Below are positions 1-7,978 of a DNA stretch of 64,000 nucleotides, piece after piece. Each line of letters begins with the position of its first letter. Positions within the stretch are counted from its first letter, which is position 1. The position numbers were made by a program, and so were the translations under genes. The notes under the pieces were generated by a model that was given only the letters and a program-made list of their open reading frames with translations, was not told the DNA's origin and searched no databases. Origin of the DNA: Derxia gummosa DSM 723 (GTDB lineage Bacteria > Pseudomonadota > Gammaproteobacteria > Burkholderiales > Burkholderiaceae_E); NCBI RefSeq assembly GCF_000482785.1, contig NZ_AXWS01000013.1:62001-126000 (forward strand), in the 5' to 3' direction.

Positions 1-603
1 GACGCGCTCGGCGTGCTGCTGTTCTTCGCGCTCGCGGCGGCGCTGTTCCCGCTCGGCGTCGGCCCGGAGCCGGCAATGCTGCAAACCATTGCACCCGGCG
101 TGCTGTGGGTGACTGCGGTTTTTTCATCAATGCTTTCTCTCAACCGTTTGTTTGCCGCCGACCACGCCGACGGCACGCTTGAGCAACTGCTGCTGTCGGC
201 CGAGCCGCTGCCGCTGGTCGTGACCGCCAAGGCGCTCGCGCACTGGCTGGTGTCGGGCCTGCCGCTGGTGCTGCTGGCGCCGCTGCTCGGGCTGCTGTTC
301 GGCCTGCCGGTCGAGGCGATCGGCGTGCTCGTCGCGAGCCTGCTGCTCGGCACGCCGGTGCTGGGCCTTACCGGCGCGATCGGTGGCGCGCTGACGCTGG
401 GCCTGCGCGGTGGCGGCGTGCTCGTCTCGCTGCTGGTGCTGCCGCTTCAGGTGCCGGTGCTGGTGTTCGGTGCCGGCGCGGTGGGCGCCGAGCCCGGCGG
501 CGGCGTGGCCGCGCATCTGCTGCTGCTCGGCGGGCTGCTCGCGTTCTCGCTCGTGCTCGCGCCCTGGGCGGCGGCGATGGCGCTGCGCGTCGCGCTCGAC
601 TGA
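1..603 (+). CDS. ccmB: Haem exporter permease CcmB (5' truncated by window edge)
   Basis: Inner-membrane permease partner of the CcmA ATPase in system I cytochrome c maturation. The open frame runs to the window edge (codons GAC GCG CTC GGC before the first GTG), so about 20 N-terminal residues are missing from the family's usual length of about 220. What is visible is almost wholly hydrophobic, with about five to six membrane segments, and carries the conserved LNRLFAADHADGTLEQLLLS loop of CcmB near residues 45-65 of the visible part. It heads a tight co-directional run of ccm genes; ccmA should lie just upstream. An iterated palindrome (80-93) sits in codons for LQTIA. Confidence 0.95.
   Translation, partial: DALGVLLFFALAAALFPLGVGPEPAMLQTIAPGVLWVTAVFSSMLSLNRLFAADHADGTLEQLLLSAEPLPLVVTAKALAHWLVSGLPLVLLAPLLGLLFGLPVEAIGVLVASLLLGTPVLGLTGAIGGALTLGLRGGGVLVSLLVLPLQVPVLVFGAGAVGAEPGGGVAAHLLLLGGLLAFSLVLAPWAAAMALRVALD
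80..93. repeat. Iterated palindrome TGCAA-N4-TTGCA (ccmB)
   Basis: TGCAAACCATTGCA, both arms perfect, inside ccmB, read as L-Q-T-I-A. Confidence 0.6.
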
Positions 604-646
604 GGGCGCGGTGGCTCCAACCAACAACGATCAAGGCTTCCTCCGC

Positions 647-1435
647 ATGACCTCGACCCTGCTCCATCCCGTGCCGCCCGGCCTCCGGCGCGGCGCCGCG
701 CGGCCTTCGTGGAAGTACGCCGCGCCGTCGGTGTTCTATCCGCTCGCGGGCCGGCTGCTGCCCTGGCTCTACGCCGTCGGCGCGCTGCTGCTCGCGGCCG
801 GCCTCGTGCTCGGCTTCGGCTTCGCGCCCACCGACGCGCAGCAGGGCGACGCCTACCGGATCATCTTCCTGCACGTGCCGGCGGCCTGGATCTCGATGGT
901 CGTCTATCTCGCGATGGCCTTCTGGGGCGCGGTCGGCTACGTGTTCGGCACGCGGCTGTCGTTCATGCTCATGAAAGCGCTTGCACCGACGGGCGCGCTC
1001 GCCGCCTTCCTCTGCCTGTGGACCGGCGCGCTCTGGGGCCGGCCGACCTGGGGCGCGTGGTGGGTGTGGGATGCGCGGCTCACCTCGGTGCTGCTGCTGC
1101 TCTTCCTCTACCTCGGCTTCATCGCGCTCCAGGCTGCCATCGAAGACCCGCGCCGCGCCGACCGCGCGGGCGCGCTGCTGGCGGTCGTGGGCGCGGTCAA
1201 CGTGCCGGTCATCTACTTCTCGGTGCAGTGGTGGAACACGCTGCATCAGGGCGCGACGATCCGCCTCGGCGCGGCGCCGTCGATGGCGCCCGACATGCTC
1301 GCGGCGCTGCTGCTGTGCGCGCTCGGCCTCTGGGCCTGGGCCATCGCGAGCGTGCTGCGCCGGCTGCGCGCGATCGTGCTCGAACGCGAAGCCGGCAACG
1401 ACTGGGTGCTGAAGCTGCCGGAGGTGGGTGCATGA
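647..1435 (+). CDS. ccmC: Haem transporter / haem-handling protein CcmC
   Basis: Multispanning inner-membrane protein that presents haem to CcmE. The 262-residue product has the tryptophan-rich haem-handling motif WGAWWVWDARLTS (about residues 134-146) and the expected six hydrophobic segments, with conserved His in FLHVPAAW and WWNTLHQG as axial haem ligand candidates. ATG 647 is chosen because the protein then begins at the usual CcmC N-terminus; the frame stays open further upstream but overlaps ccmB. Its stop overlaps the ccmD start (ATGA), pointing to translational coupling. Confidence 0.96.
   Translation: MTSTLLHPVPPGLRRGAARPSWKYAAPSVFYPLAGRLLPWLYAVGALLLAAGLVLGFGFAPTDAQQGDAYRIIFLHVPAAWISMVVYLAMAFWGAVGYVFGTRLSFMLMKALAPTGALAAFLCLWTGALWGRPTWGAWWVWDARLTSVLLLLFLYLGFIALQAAIEDPRRADRAGALLAVVGAVNVPVIYFSVQWWNTLHQGATIRLGAAPSMAPDMLAALLLCALGLWAWAIASVLRRLRAIVLEREAGNDWVLKLPEVGA
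972..985. repeat. Iterated palindrome (ccmC)
   Basis: TGAAAGCGCTTGCA, one arm mismatch, inside ccmC, read as M-K-A-L-A. Confidence 0.55.
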
Positions 1436-1701
1436 ACGGTCTCCATCCTCACTGGGCCTCGCTCGCGGATTTCGCGGCGATGGGCGGCTACGGTGGCTAT
1501 GTGTGGGGCTCGGTGCTGGTCGCGCTCGCGGTGCTCGCCGGCGAGCAGATCGCCATCGGCCTGCGCCGGCGCGCCGCGATCGAGCGCATCCACGAACTGC
1601 GCGACGCGCGCGCCGACGACGGGCATGACGATCACGCCGCCAACCGGCGCCACGGCACTGCCGGCACGCCGGACGACAACCTCACCGGAGCCGGAGCATG
1701 A
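1432..1701 (+). CDS. ccmD: Haem exporter accessory protein CcmD
   Basis: Small single-span inner-membrane protein that helps release haem-loaded CcmE from the CcmABC complex. The 89-residue product has one hydrophobic helix (about residues 25-42, starting [15 protein letters not shown]) followed by a basic segment [13 protein letters not shown], the usual CcmD layout. It is longer than many CcmD proteins because of a hydrophilic Asp/His-rich tail. Assignment rests on size, topology and position: it overlaps ccmC by 4 nt upstream and ccmE by 4 nt downstream. Confidence 0.88.
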   Translation: MNGLHPHWASLADFAAMGGYGGYVWGSVLVALAVLAGEQIAIGLRRRAAIERIHELRDARADDGHDDHAANRRHGTAGTPDDNLTGAGA

Positions 1702-2159
1702 AGCCGCGCCACAAGCGCCTCGGCCTCGTGCTGGGCGGGATCGCGGTGCTCGGCATCGGCGTATGGCTGGTGCTCGCGGCCTTCCGCCAGAACCTCGTGT
1801 TCTTCTACACGCCGAGCCAGGTGGCGGGTGGCGAGGCGCCGCATGAACGGCGCTTCCGCATCGGCGGGCTGGTCGAGACCGGCAGCCTGCGCCGCGACGG
1901 CGACGGCCTGACGGTGAGCTTCGTCGTGACCGATACCGCGCGCACGGTGCCCGTGCGCTATCGCGGCGCGCTGCCCGACCTGTTCAAGGAAGGCAAGGGC
2001 GTGGTCGCGCAAGGCCGGCTCGCGGCCGACGGCGCTTTCGTCGCCGACGAGGTGCTCGCCAAGCATGACGAGAACTACATGCCGCCCGAGGCCGCGCAGG
2101 CGCTGAAGACCGCGCACGAGCAGGGCGTGGCAAAGCTCGCCGCCGAGGTGCCGAAGTGA
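1698..2159 (+). CDS. ccmE: Periplasmic haem chaperone CcmE
   Basis: Membrane-anchored haem chaperone that binds haem covalently and hands it to CcmF. The 153-residue protein has an N-terminal anchor (about residues 9-28) and a periplasmic OB-fold domain. The signature [10 protein letters not shown] holds the covalent haem-binding His (residue 123) and the axial Tyr (residue 127). The start overlaps the ccmD stop (ATGA) and the stop overlaps the GTG of ccmF. Confidence 0.97.
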   Translation: MKPRHKRLGLVLGGIAVLGIGVWLVLAAFRQNLVFFYTPSQVAGGEAPHERRFRIGGLVETGSLRRDGDGLTVSFVVTDTARTVPVRYRGALPDLFKEGKGVVAQGRLAADGAFVADEVLAKHDENYMPPEAAQALKTAHEQGVAKLAAEVPK

Positions 2160-4162
2160 TTCCCGAACTCGGCAATTTCGCGCTCGCGCTGGCCTTCGCG
2201 CTCGCGCTCGCCCAGGGCACGCTGCCGTGGTGGGGCGCGGCGCGCGGCGATGCGCGGCTCACGGCGATCGCGCGCCCGGCCGCCTTCGCCCAGGCGGGCT
2301 TCGTCGCGCTCGCATTCGCGGCGCTGGTGCAGGCCTTCGTCACCAACGACTTCTCGGTCGGCTATGTGGCGGCCAACTCCAATTCGCGGCTGCCGCTGGC
2401 CTATCGCGTCTGCGCCGTGTGGGGCGGGCATGAAGGCTCGGTGCTGCTGTGGATCGCGATGCTGTCGGCGTGGAGCGTGGCCGTGGGGCTGTTCAGCCGC
2501 TCGCTGCCGGCCGAGCTGGTGGCGCGCGTGCTCGCGACGATGGGGCTGATCTCGCTCGGGCTGCTGACCTTCCTGCTGTTCACGTCCAATCCCTTCGCGC
2601 GCATCGACGCGCCGGCCGACGGCCGCGACCTCAATCCGCTGCTTCAGGACGCGGGGATGATCGCCCACCCGCCCATCCTCTACATGGGCTATGTAGGCTT
2701 CTCGGTGGCCTTCGCGTTCGCGATCGCGGCGCTCGTCGGCGGCCGGCTCGACGCGGCCTGGGCACGCTGGACCCGGCCGTGGACGCTGCTCGCGTGGAGC
2801 TTTCTGACGCTCGGCATCTTTCTCGGCAGCGCCTGGGCCTATTACGAGCTGGGCTGGGGCGGCTGGTGGTTCTGGGACGCCGTGGAGAACGCGTCCTTCA
2901 TGCCCTGGCTGGTCGGCACGGCGCTCATCCATTCGCTGGTCGTGACCGAGAAGCGCGACAGCTTCCGCAACTGGACGGTGCTGCTCGCGATCCTCGCGTT
3001 CTCGCTGTCGCTGCTCGGCACCTTCCTCGTGCGCTCGGGCGTGCTCACGTCCGTGCATGCGTTTGCAAGCGACCCGAGGCGCGGGCTGGCCATCCTCGTG
3101 CTGCTGGCGCTGGTGATCGGCTCGGCGCTCGCGCTGTATGCGTGGCGCGCGCCGACGGTGGGCCTCGGCAAGCGCTTCGAGCCGTTCTCGCGCGAGGCGC
3201 TGCTGCTGATCAACAACCTGCTGCTCGCGGCGTCGGCGGCGACGGTGCTGCTCGGCACGCTGTATCCGCTTGCGCTCGACGCGCTCGGCCTCGGCAAGAT
3301 CTCGGTCGGGCCGCCCTACTTCGACGCGGTGTTCATGCCGCTGGCGCTGGCGCTCGCGCTGCTCACCGGCCTTGGGCCGCTCGTGGCCTGGAAGCGCGAC
3401 GGCCTGCGCGCGGTGCTGGCGCGGCTGCGCTGGCCGGCACTCGCGGCCGTGCTGCTCGCGGCGGGCGCGGCGGTCGCGCTGCGCAGCTCGGTTGCGACGG
3501 CGGCGGGGCTGGCGGCGGGCTTCTGGCTGCTGATCGCGACCGCGCTCGAAGTGCGCGCGCGGCTCGCGGGCGCCGACGGCTTCCTGCGCCGCGTCGCCGG
3601 CCAGCCGCTCGGCTGGTGGGGGATGCTGCTCGCGCATGCGGGCGTCGGCGTGTTCGTGCTGGGCGTGACGGTGGTGCGCAGCTTCGACGCGAGCGTCGAC
3701 GCCAGCCTGCGCCCCGGCGAGGCGGTCACGCTCGGCGACTACCGCTTCGCCTTCGACGGCATCGAGCGCAAGGAAGGCCCCAACTATGTCGCCGGTCGCG
3801 CGAGCTTCACCGTGACGCGCGACGGGCGCGCGGTCGCCACGCTGCATCCGGAAAAGCGCTTCTACGTCGTGCAGCAGATGCCGATGACCGAGGCCGCCGT
3901 CGATCGCGGCTTGTTGCGCGACCTATACGTCTCGCTCAGCGAATCGACGCCCGACGGCGCCTGGGTCGTGCGCGTGCAACACAAGCCGCTGATGGGCTGG
4001 GTCTGGGCCGGCGCGCTGCTGATCGCGGCCGGCGGCGCGCTCGCGGCGGCCGACCGGCGCTATCGCGGCGCGCGGCGGCGATCGGCGCGCGAAGCCGCCA
4101 ACCCGCTCCCCGAACCCGCGCCGGCCCACGCCGCCGGCGCCATCCCTGCGTACAAGTCATGA
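2156..4162 (+). CDS. ccmF: Haem lyase subunit CcmF
   Basis: Large inner-membrane protein (668 residues, family-typical) that ligates haem to apocytochrome c together with CcmH/I. It contains the haem-handling motif [18 protein letters not shown] (about residues 237-254), conserved periplasmic histidines, and about 15 membrane segments. GTG 2156 overlaps the ccmE stop (GTGA), which supports that start. The 3' end overlaps ccmG (ATGA). Confidence 0.97.
   Translation: MIPELGNFALALAFALALAQGTLPWWGAARGDARLTAIARPAAFAQAGFVALAFAALVQAFVTNDFSVGYVAANSNSRLPLAYRVCAVWGGHEGSVLLWIAMLSAWSVAVGLFSRSLPAELVARVLATMGLISLGLLTFLLFTSNPFARIDAPADGRDLNPLLQDAGMIAHPPILYMGYVGFSVAFAFAIAALVGGRLDAAWARWTRPWTLLAWSFLTLGIFLGSAWAYYELGWGGWWFWDAVENASFMPWLVGTALIHSLVVTEKRDSFRNWTVLLAILAFSLSLLGTFLVRSGVLTSVHAFASDPRRGLAILVLLALVIGSALALYAWRAPTVGLGKRFEPFSREALLLINNLLLAASAATVLLGTLYPLALDALGLGKISVGPPYFDAVFMPLALALALLTGLGPLVAWKRDGLRAVLARLRWPALAAVLLAAGAAVALRSSVATAAGLAAGFWLLIATALEVRARLAGADGFLRRVAGQPLGWWGMLLAHAGVGVFVLGVTVVRSFDASVDASLRPGEAVTLGDYRFAFDGIERKEGPNYVAGRASFTVTRDGRAVATLHPEKRFYVVQQMPMTEAAVDRGLLRDLYVSLSESTPDGAWVVRVQHKPLMGWVWAGALLIAAGGALAAADRRYRGARRRSAREAANPLPEPAPAHAAGAIPAYKS
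3054..3067. repeat. Iterated palindrome (ccmF)
   Basis: TGCATGCGTTTGCA, one arm mismatch, inside ccmF, read as V-H-A-F-A. Confidence 0.45.
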
Positions 4163-4698
4163 GCCTGCCCCTGCGTCGCCTTCTCGTCCCGATCGGGGCC
4201 GTCATCGCCCTTGTCACCCTGCTTGGTGCCGGCCTGCGCCGCGATCCGTCAGAGCTGCCGTCGCCGCTCGTGGGCAAGCCCGCGCCCGCGTTCTCGCTGC
4301 CGCGCCTCGACCAGCCGACCCAGAACTTCGGCCCCGAGCAGTTGCGCGGCCAGGTCTGGCTGCTGAATGTCTGGGCCTCGTGGTGCACGTCCTGCCGCAA
4401 GGAACATCCGCTGCTGGTCGAGCTCGCGAAGAAGAAGGCCGTGACCGTCGTCGGCCTCGACTACATGGACACGCGCGCCGAGGCCGGCAAATGGCTGGCC
4501 GAGCACGGCGACCCCTACAAGCTGTCGGTGGAGGACGCCAAGGGCCGCGCCGGCATGGACTGGGGCGTGGTGGGCGTGCCCGAGACCTTCGTGATCGACA
4601 AGGCCGGCGTCGTGCGCTTCAAGTTCACCGGCCCGATCACGCAGGAAGCCTGGGACAAGACCCTCGCGCCGCTGCTGCGGGAGCTGGAGCGTGGCTGA
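4159..4698 (+). CDS. ccmG: Thiol:disulfide reductase CcmG/DsbE
   Basis: Membrane-anchored periplasmic thioredoxin that reduces apocytochrome CXXCH cysteines before haem attachment. The 179-residue product has an N-terminal anchor (residues 7-26), the active site WCTSC (Cys76/Cys79; WCPTC or WCxxC in relatives), the family-specific acidic patch, and a cis-proline loop GVPET. It overlaps ccmF (ATGA) upstream and ccmH by 8 nt downstream. Confidence 0.95.
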   Translation: MSLPLRRLLVPIGAVIALVTLLGAGLRRDPSELPSPLVGKPAPAFSLPRLDQPTQNFGPEQLRGQVWLLNVWASWCTSCRKEHPLLVELAKKKAVTVVGLDYMDTRAEAGKWLAEHGDPYKLSVEDAKGRAGMDWGVVGVPETFVIDKAGVVRFKFTGPITQEAWDKTLAPLLRELERG

Positions 4699-5191
4699 GC
4701 TGCAAGCGATTGCAGCCCTCGCGCGGCCGGCCCGGCTCGCGGGCCTGCTGCTGGCGGCGCTGCTGGCCGGCCAGCCGACCGCGCGCGCGGCCGACTCGAC
4801 GGCGCCCGACGCCGGCACGGCCGTCGCCGAAGCAGCCGCGCCCGACCGCGCGCTCGACGACCACGTCCGCCGCCTCGCCGAGGAGCTGCGCTGCGTCGTC
4901 TGCCAGAACCAGACCCTCGCCGAATCCCACGCCCAGCTCGCGCTAGACCTCAAGGCCGAGGTGCGCGCCCAGCTCGCGCGCGGCGCGAGCGACGACGAGG
5001 TGAAGGACTTCCTCGTCAGCCGCTACGGCGACTTCGTGCTCTACCGCCCGCCGGTGCGTCCGGCGACCTGGCTGCTCTGGGGCGGACCGCTGCTCATCGT
5101 CGGCGCGGGGCTGGCCCTGCTCGTGCCGCGCCTGCGCCGTCAGGCGCGTGAAGGCCAGCCCGATGACGGCGAGGCCGGGGAGATCGCATGA
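4691..5191 (+). CDS. ccmH: Cytochrome c maturation protein CcmH (CcmL-type)
   Basis: Periplasmic thiol-redox partner of CcmG and part of the haem lyase. The 166-residue protein has an N-terminal signal or anchor, the redox motif LRCVVCQNQ (Cys68, Cys71), the following SHAQLALDLK helix, and one C-terminal membrane segment (about residues 118-138). GTG 4691 is the only plausible start and overlaps the end of ccmG. The C-terminal TPR part found in fused CcmH proteins is encoded separately by the next gene. Confidence 0.94.
   Translation: MAELQAIAALARPARLAGLLLAALLAGQPTARAADSTAPDAGTAVAEAAAPDRALDDHVRRLAEELRCVVCQNQTLAESHAQLALDLKAEVRAQLARGASDDEVKDFLVSRYGDFVLYRPPVRPATWLLWGGPLLIVGAGLALLVPRLRRQAREGQPDDGEAGEIA
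4701..4714. repeat. Iterated palindrome (ccmG stop / ccmH start)
   Basis: TGCAAGCGATTGCA, both arms perfect, starting 10 nt after the ccmH start and 2 nt past the ccmG stop; read as L-Q-A-I-A in ccmH. Confidence 0.6.
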
Positions 5192-5937
5192 CCACCTTCT
5201 TCGCCCTCGCGGCCGCGCTGTCGGTGGCCGCGCTGCTCGCGGTGCTCTGGCCGCTGGTCGGACCGCTGCCGCGTCGCGTCGCGGCGGCGGGCGGCGCCGG
5301 CAAGGCGGCGGATGGCGTCGCGACGCCAGACGCGCCTGAGGCAGCGAGTGCCGTCGGCCACGCCACGCCCACCACAAACGCGCCCGTCACCCCCGCGCAT
5401 CGCCGGCTCGCGGGCGCGCTCGTGCTGCTGCTGCCGCTGCTCGCGGCCGGTCTCTATGCCGTGACCGGCGCGCCGTCGGTGCTGCGCGCGATCGCGGCCG
5501 ACGACGATTCGCTCGACCGCCTCGAAGCCGCAACGCGCGCCGAGCCGGCCTCGGTCGAGGCCTGGCGCCGGCTCGCGCGCGGGCATGAGCATCGCGGCGA
5601 CTTCGAGCGCGCGGTGACGGCCTGGAAGCGCGCCGTCGATCTCGCGCCGAACGACGCCGATCTGCTGCTCGACTACGCGGTCACGCTCGGCATGGCGCGC
5701 GGCGCGAAGCTCGACGGCGAGCCCGAGGCGCTGATCGAGCGCGCGATCGAACTCGCGCCCGACCATGTGCAGGCGCTCGCGCTGTCGGGCAGCGTGCGCT
5801 TCGAGCGCGGCGATTACGCGGGCGCCATCGCGCAATGGGAGCGCGTGCTGGCCCAGGTGCCGGCCGATGCCGAGGTGGCGCAATCGATCCGCGCCGGCAT
5901 CGACAAGGCGCGCGCGCTGGAACAGGCGCGGCGCTGA
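5188..5937 (+). CDS. ccmI: TPR protein CcmI (apocytochrome chaperone)
   Basis: Delivers apocytochrome c to the CcmF/H lyase. The 249-residue product has two hydrophobic segments (about residues 5-25 and 72-92) flanking an Ala-rich linker, then TPR-like helices (about residues 110-235, for example the repeats around VEAWRRLARGHEHRGDFERA). It is shorter than many CcmI proteins (about 400 residues), lacking an extended C-terminal domain. It overlaps the ccmH stop by 4 nt and is the last gene of the ccm operon. Confidence 0.88.
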   Translation: MTTFFALAAALSVAALLAVLWPLVGPLPRRVAAAGGAGKAADGVATPDAPEAASAVGHATPTTNAPVTPAHRRLAGALVLLLPLLAAGLYAVTGAPSVLRAIAADDDSLDRLEAATRAEPASVEAWRRLARGHEHRGDFERAVTAWKRAVDLAPNDADLLLDYAVTLGMARGAKLDGEPEALIERAIELAPDHVQALALSGSVRFERGDYAGAIAQWERVLAQVPADAEVAQSIRAGIDKARALEQARR

Positions 5938-6011
5938 CCGGGCGGCCCTTCACGCGGGCGCGCGCCGCCGCCTGACGGTGCGCGTCCCGCCCCGGGCCGT
6001 GCCGACGGCGC

Positions 6012-6350
6012 TCAGCCCTGCGCGACCTGCGGCTGGAACGCGATCACCGCCATGCCGCCGAGCGCGATCGCCGCGCCCGCCACGTCCCAGCGCGTGAGCG
6101 CCACGCCGTCTACCAGCCTCAGCCAGGCGAGCGCGACCGCGATGTACATGCCGCCGTAGGCCGCGTAGGTGCGGCCGGCGGCGGTCGGATGCAGCGTGAG
6201 CAGCCAGGCGAACAGCGCGAGCGAGGCGGCCGCCGGCAACAGCAGCCACGCCGACCGGCCCTGGCGCAGCACGAGCCAGGGCAGATAGCAGCCGACGATC
6301 TCGGCGACGGCGGTGAGCGCGTAGAGCGCAGCGAGACGGGCGAAGTCCAT
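6012..6350 (-). CDS. YnfA / UPF0060 family small membrane protein
   Basis: A 112-residue protein with four hydrophobic helices matching the YnfA family in length and motifs (start helix containing [47 protein letters not shown]). YnfA proteins resemble half-size SMR transporters; the transported substrate is not settled and none can be read here. It is convergent with ccmI (74-nt gap) and has its own upstream region (6351-6472) in which I see no clear promoter. Confidence 0.9.
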   Translation of the reverse strand: MDFARLAALYALTAVAEIVGCYLPWLVLRQGRSAWLLLPAAASLALFAWLLTLHPTAAGRTYAAYGGMYIAVALAWLRLVDGVALTRWDVAGAAIALGGMAVIAFQPQVAQG

Positions 6351-6472
6351 TGGGGGCCGTTCCTGTGCGGAGGAGCGGCCGATTCTGAACGGCCACGGCG
6401 TGATGGCGCGCCCGCTCGCCGGTGCCGGCGGCGCGGCCGTCGCCCGAGGCCGCGCGGCGGTGCGCCTGCTGC

Positions 6473-7978
6473 TCAGGGCTGGCCGGCCGCGCCGGTCGTG
6501 AAGGCCAGCGTGGCGGCGGCGAGGCGGGCGGCGGCGCGCGCGTCCTCGACCGCGCTGTCGGCCTGGGCCAGCGAGTTGTCGGCGTCGATCAGGCTCGTGT
6601 GGTTGCCGACGCCGCGCAGCCAGGCCTCCTGCGCGGCGTCGCGCGCGATACGCGCCGCGTCGGCCAGCGCGACGGCAGCCTCGTATTCGGCCAGCGCGGT
6701 GCGCAGGGATTCACGCGCGGCGCCGATCTCGCGCGCGGCGGCGTCGATCGCGTGGTCGTGTTCGGCGCGCGCCGCCTCCACTTCGGCGCGCGCGGCGGCG
6801 ATGCGGCTGTCGCGCCGGCCGCCGTCGCTGAGCGGCAGGCTGAAGCGCAGCAGCAGCGCATTGCCCGAGCGGTTCACGCTGGCCCAGGGGCCGTCGTCGG
6901 CGCGCAGCGCGCCGAGGTTCTGGAACACGCGGCCCGCGAGCGCGAGCGTCGGGCCTTCGTCGGCGCGCGCGAGATCGAGACGCGCCTCGGCGGCGCGTTC
7001 GCGGCCGAGGCTGGCGAGCAGGTCGGGCCGGCGTTGCAGCGCGTCGGCGAGCAGGCCGTCGAGGTCGGTGACGGGCAGGGCGGGCAGCGGCGCGTCATCG
7101 TCCTCGCGCACGCGCAGCGGCGTGGCCGGCGGCAGGCCGAGGCTTGCGAGCAGATCGGTGCGGGCCTGGCGCAGGGCGCCGTCGGCGCGCGCGAGGCCGA
7201 GCGTGGCGCGCGCCGACTGGCGCCGCGCCTTCGCCTGATCGACCACGGTGGCAAGGCCGCGCTCGCGGCGCGCATCGACGGCGGCGAGATCCGTCCCGGC
7301 GGCCTCGACCGCGCGGACGGCGGCGCGCTGGCGCCCGCGCGCCGCGACGAGCGCGAGGTAGTCGCGCGTGACCGCGTGGATCAGCCGCTGGTGCTCGCCG
7401 GTGAAGGCGACGTTGGCGACGAAGGCGGTCTCGCGCGCGGCGCGCTCGGCGCCGGCACGACGGCCGAAGTCGAACAGCAGCCATTCGACCGCGAGCGCGG
7501 GCAGCAGCTCGCGCGTGTCCGACGTGAAATAGCCCTTCGGCACCAGCCGGTCCGGAATCGGCAGCGGCGTGCGCTGCATGCCGGCGATGACCTGCACCGA
7601 CAGCTGGGGCAGATAGCTGCTCTCGACGAGCCCTACGCCGGCCGCGGCGGCGCGCGCCCGTTCCCAGGCGGCGCGGGTCGCGGGGTTGTGGCGCTGGGCG
7701 AGGTCGATGAGTTCGGGCAGCGTCAGTTCGCGGTCGGCGACGGCGTCGGCGGCGAGCGCGGCTGGCTCGCGGGCTGGCGCGGCGGTGGGAACGACCGGTG
7801 CCGGCGCGGGCGCGGTTGCGGGCTTCGTGCCCGGCGGCGCGAGCAGGTCGGTCGGAGGCGCGGCGGGCGGCAGGGGCAGCGGCCAGGGTCGCTCGGCCGA
7901 CAGCGGCGCGAGCGCATAGGGATCGGAGGCACAGGCGCCGAGCAGCAGGGCGAGCAGCGGCAGCGGGTTAGCGCGCAT
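6473..7978 (-). CDS. Outer-membrane efflux lipoprotein (TolC/OprM-NodT type)
   Basis: Outer-membrane channel of a tripartite efflux system. ATG 7978 gives a 501-residue protein with a lipoprotein signal ending LLALLLGAC (lipobox Cys about residue 16), then a Pro/Ala-rich linker and two repeated OEP domains with long Ala/Arg coiled-coil helices. The start overlaps the end of the FUSC gene by 11 nt. It is the last gene of the efflux operon. The frame is open another 54 codons upstream, but the lipobox decides the start. Confidence 0.9.
   Translation of the reverse strand: MRANPLPLLALLLGACASDPYALAPLSAERPWPLPLPPAAPPTDLLAPPGTKPATAPAPAPVVPTAAPAREPAALAADAVADRELTLPELIDLAQRHNPATRAAWERARAAAAGVGLVESSYLPQLSVQVIAGMQRTPLPIPDRLVPKGYFTSDTRELLPALAVEWLLFDFGRRAGAERAARETAFVANVAFTGEHQRLIHAVTRDYLALVAARGRQRAAVRAVEAAGTDLAAVDARRERGLATVVDQAKARRQSARATLGLARADGALRQARTDLLASLGLPPATPLRVREDDDAPLPALPVTDLDGLLADALQRRPDLLASLGRERAAEARLDLARADEGPTLALAGRVFQNLGALRADDGPWASVNRSGNALLLRFSLPLSDGGRRDSRIAAARAEVEAARAEHDHAIDAAAREIGAARESLRTALAEYEAAVALADAARIARDAAQEAWLRGVGNHTSLIDADNSLAQADSAVEDARAAARLAAATLAFTTGAAGQP

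Noticed and set aside
127-627. Long minus-strand open frames through the ccm genes and elsewhere (for example 2075-3847)
   Set aside because: Low-complexity Arg/Gln/His-rich shadows of real genes caused by high GC; no start context or family.
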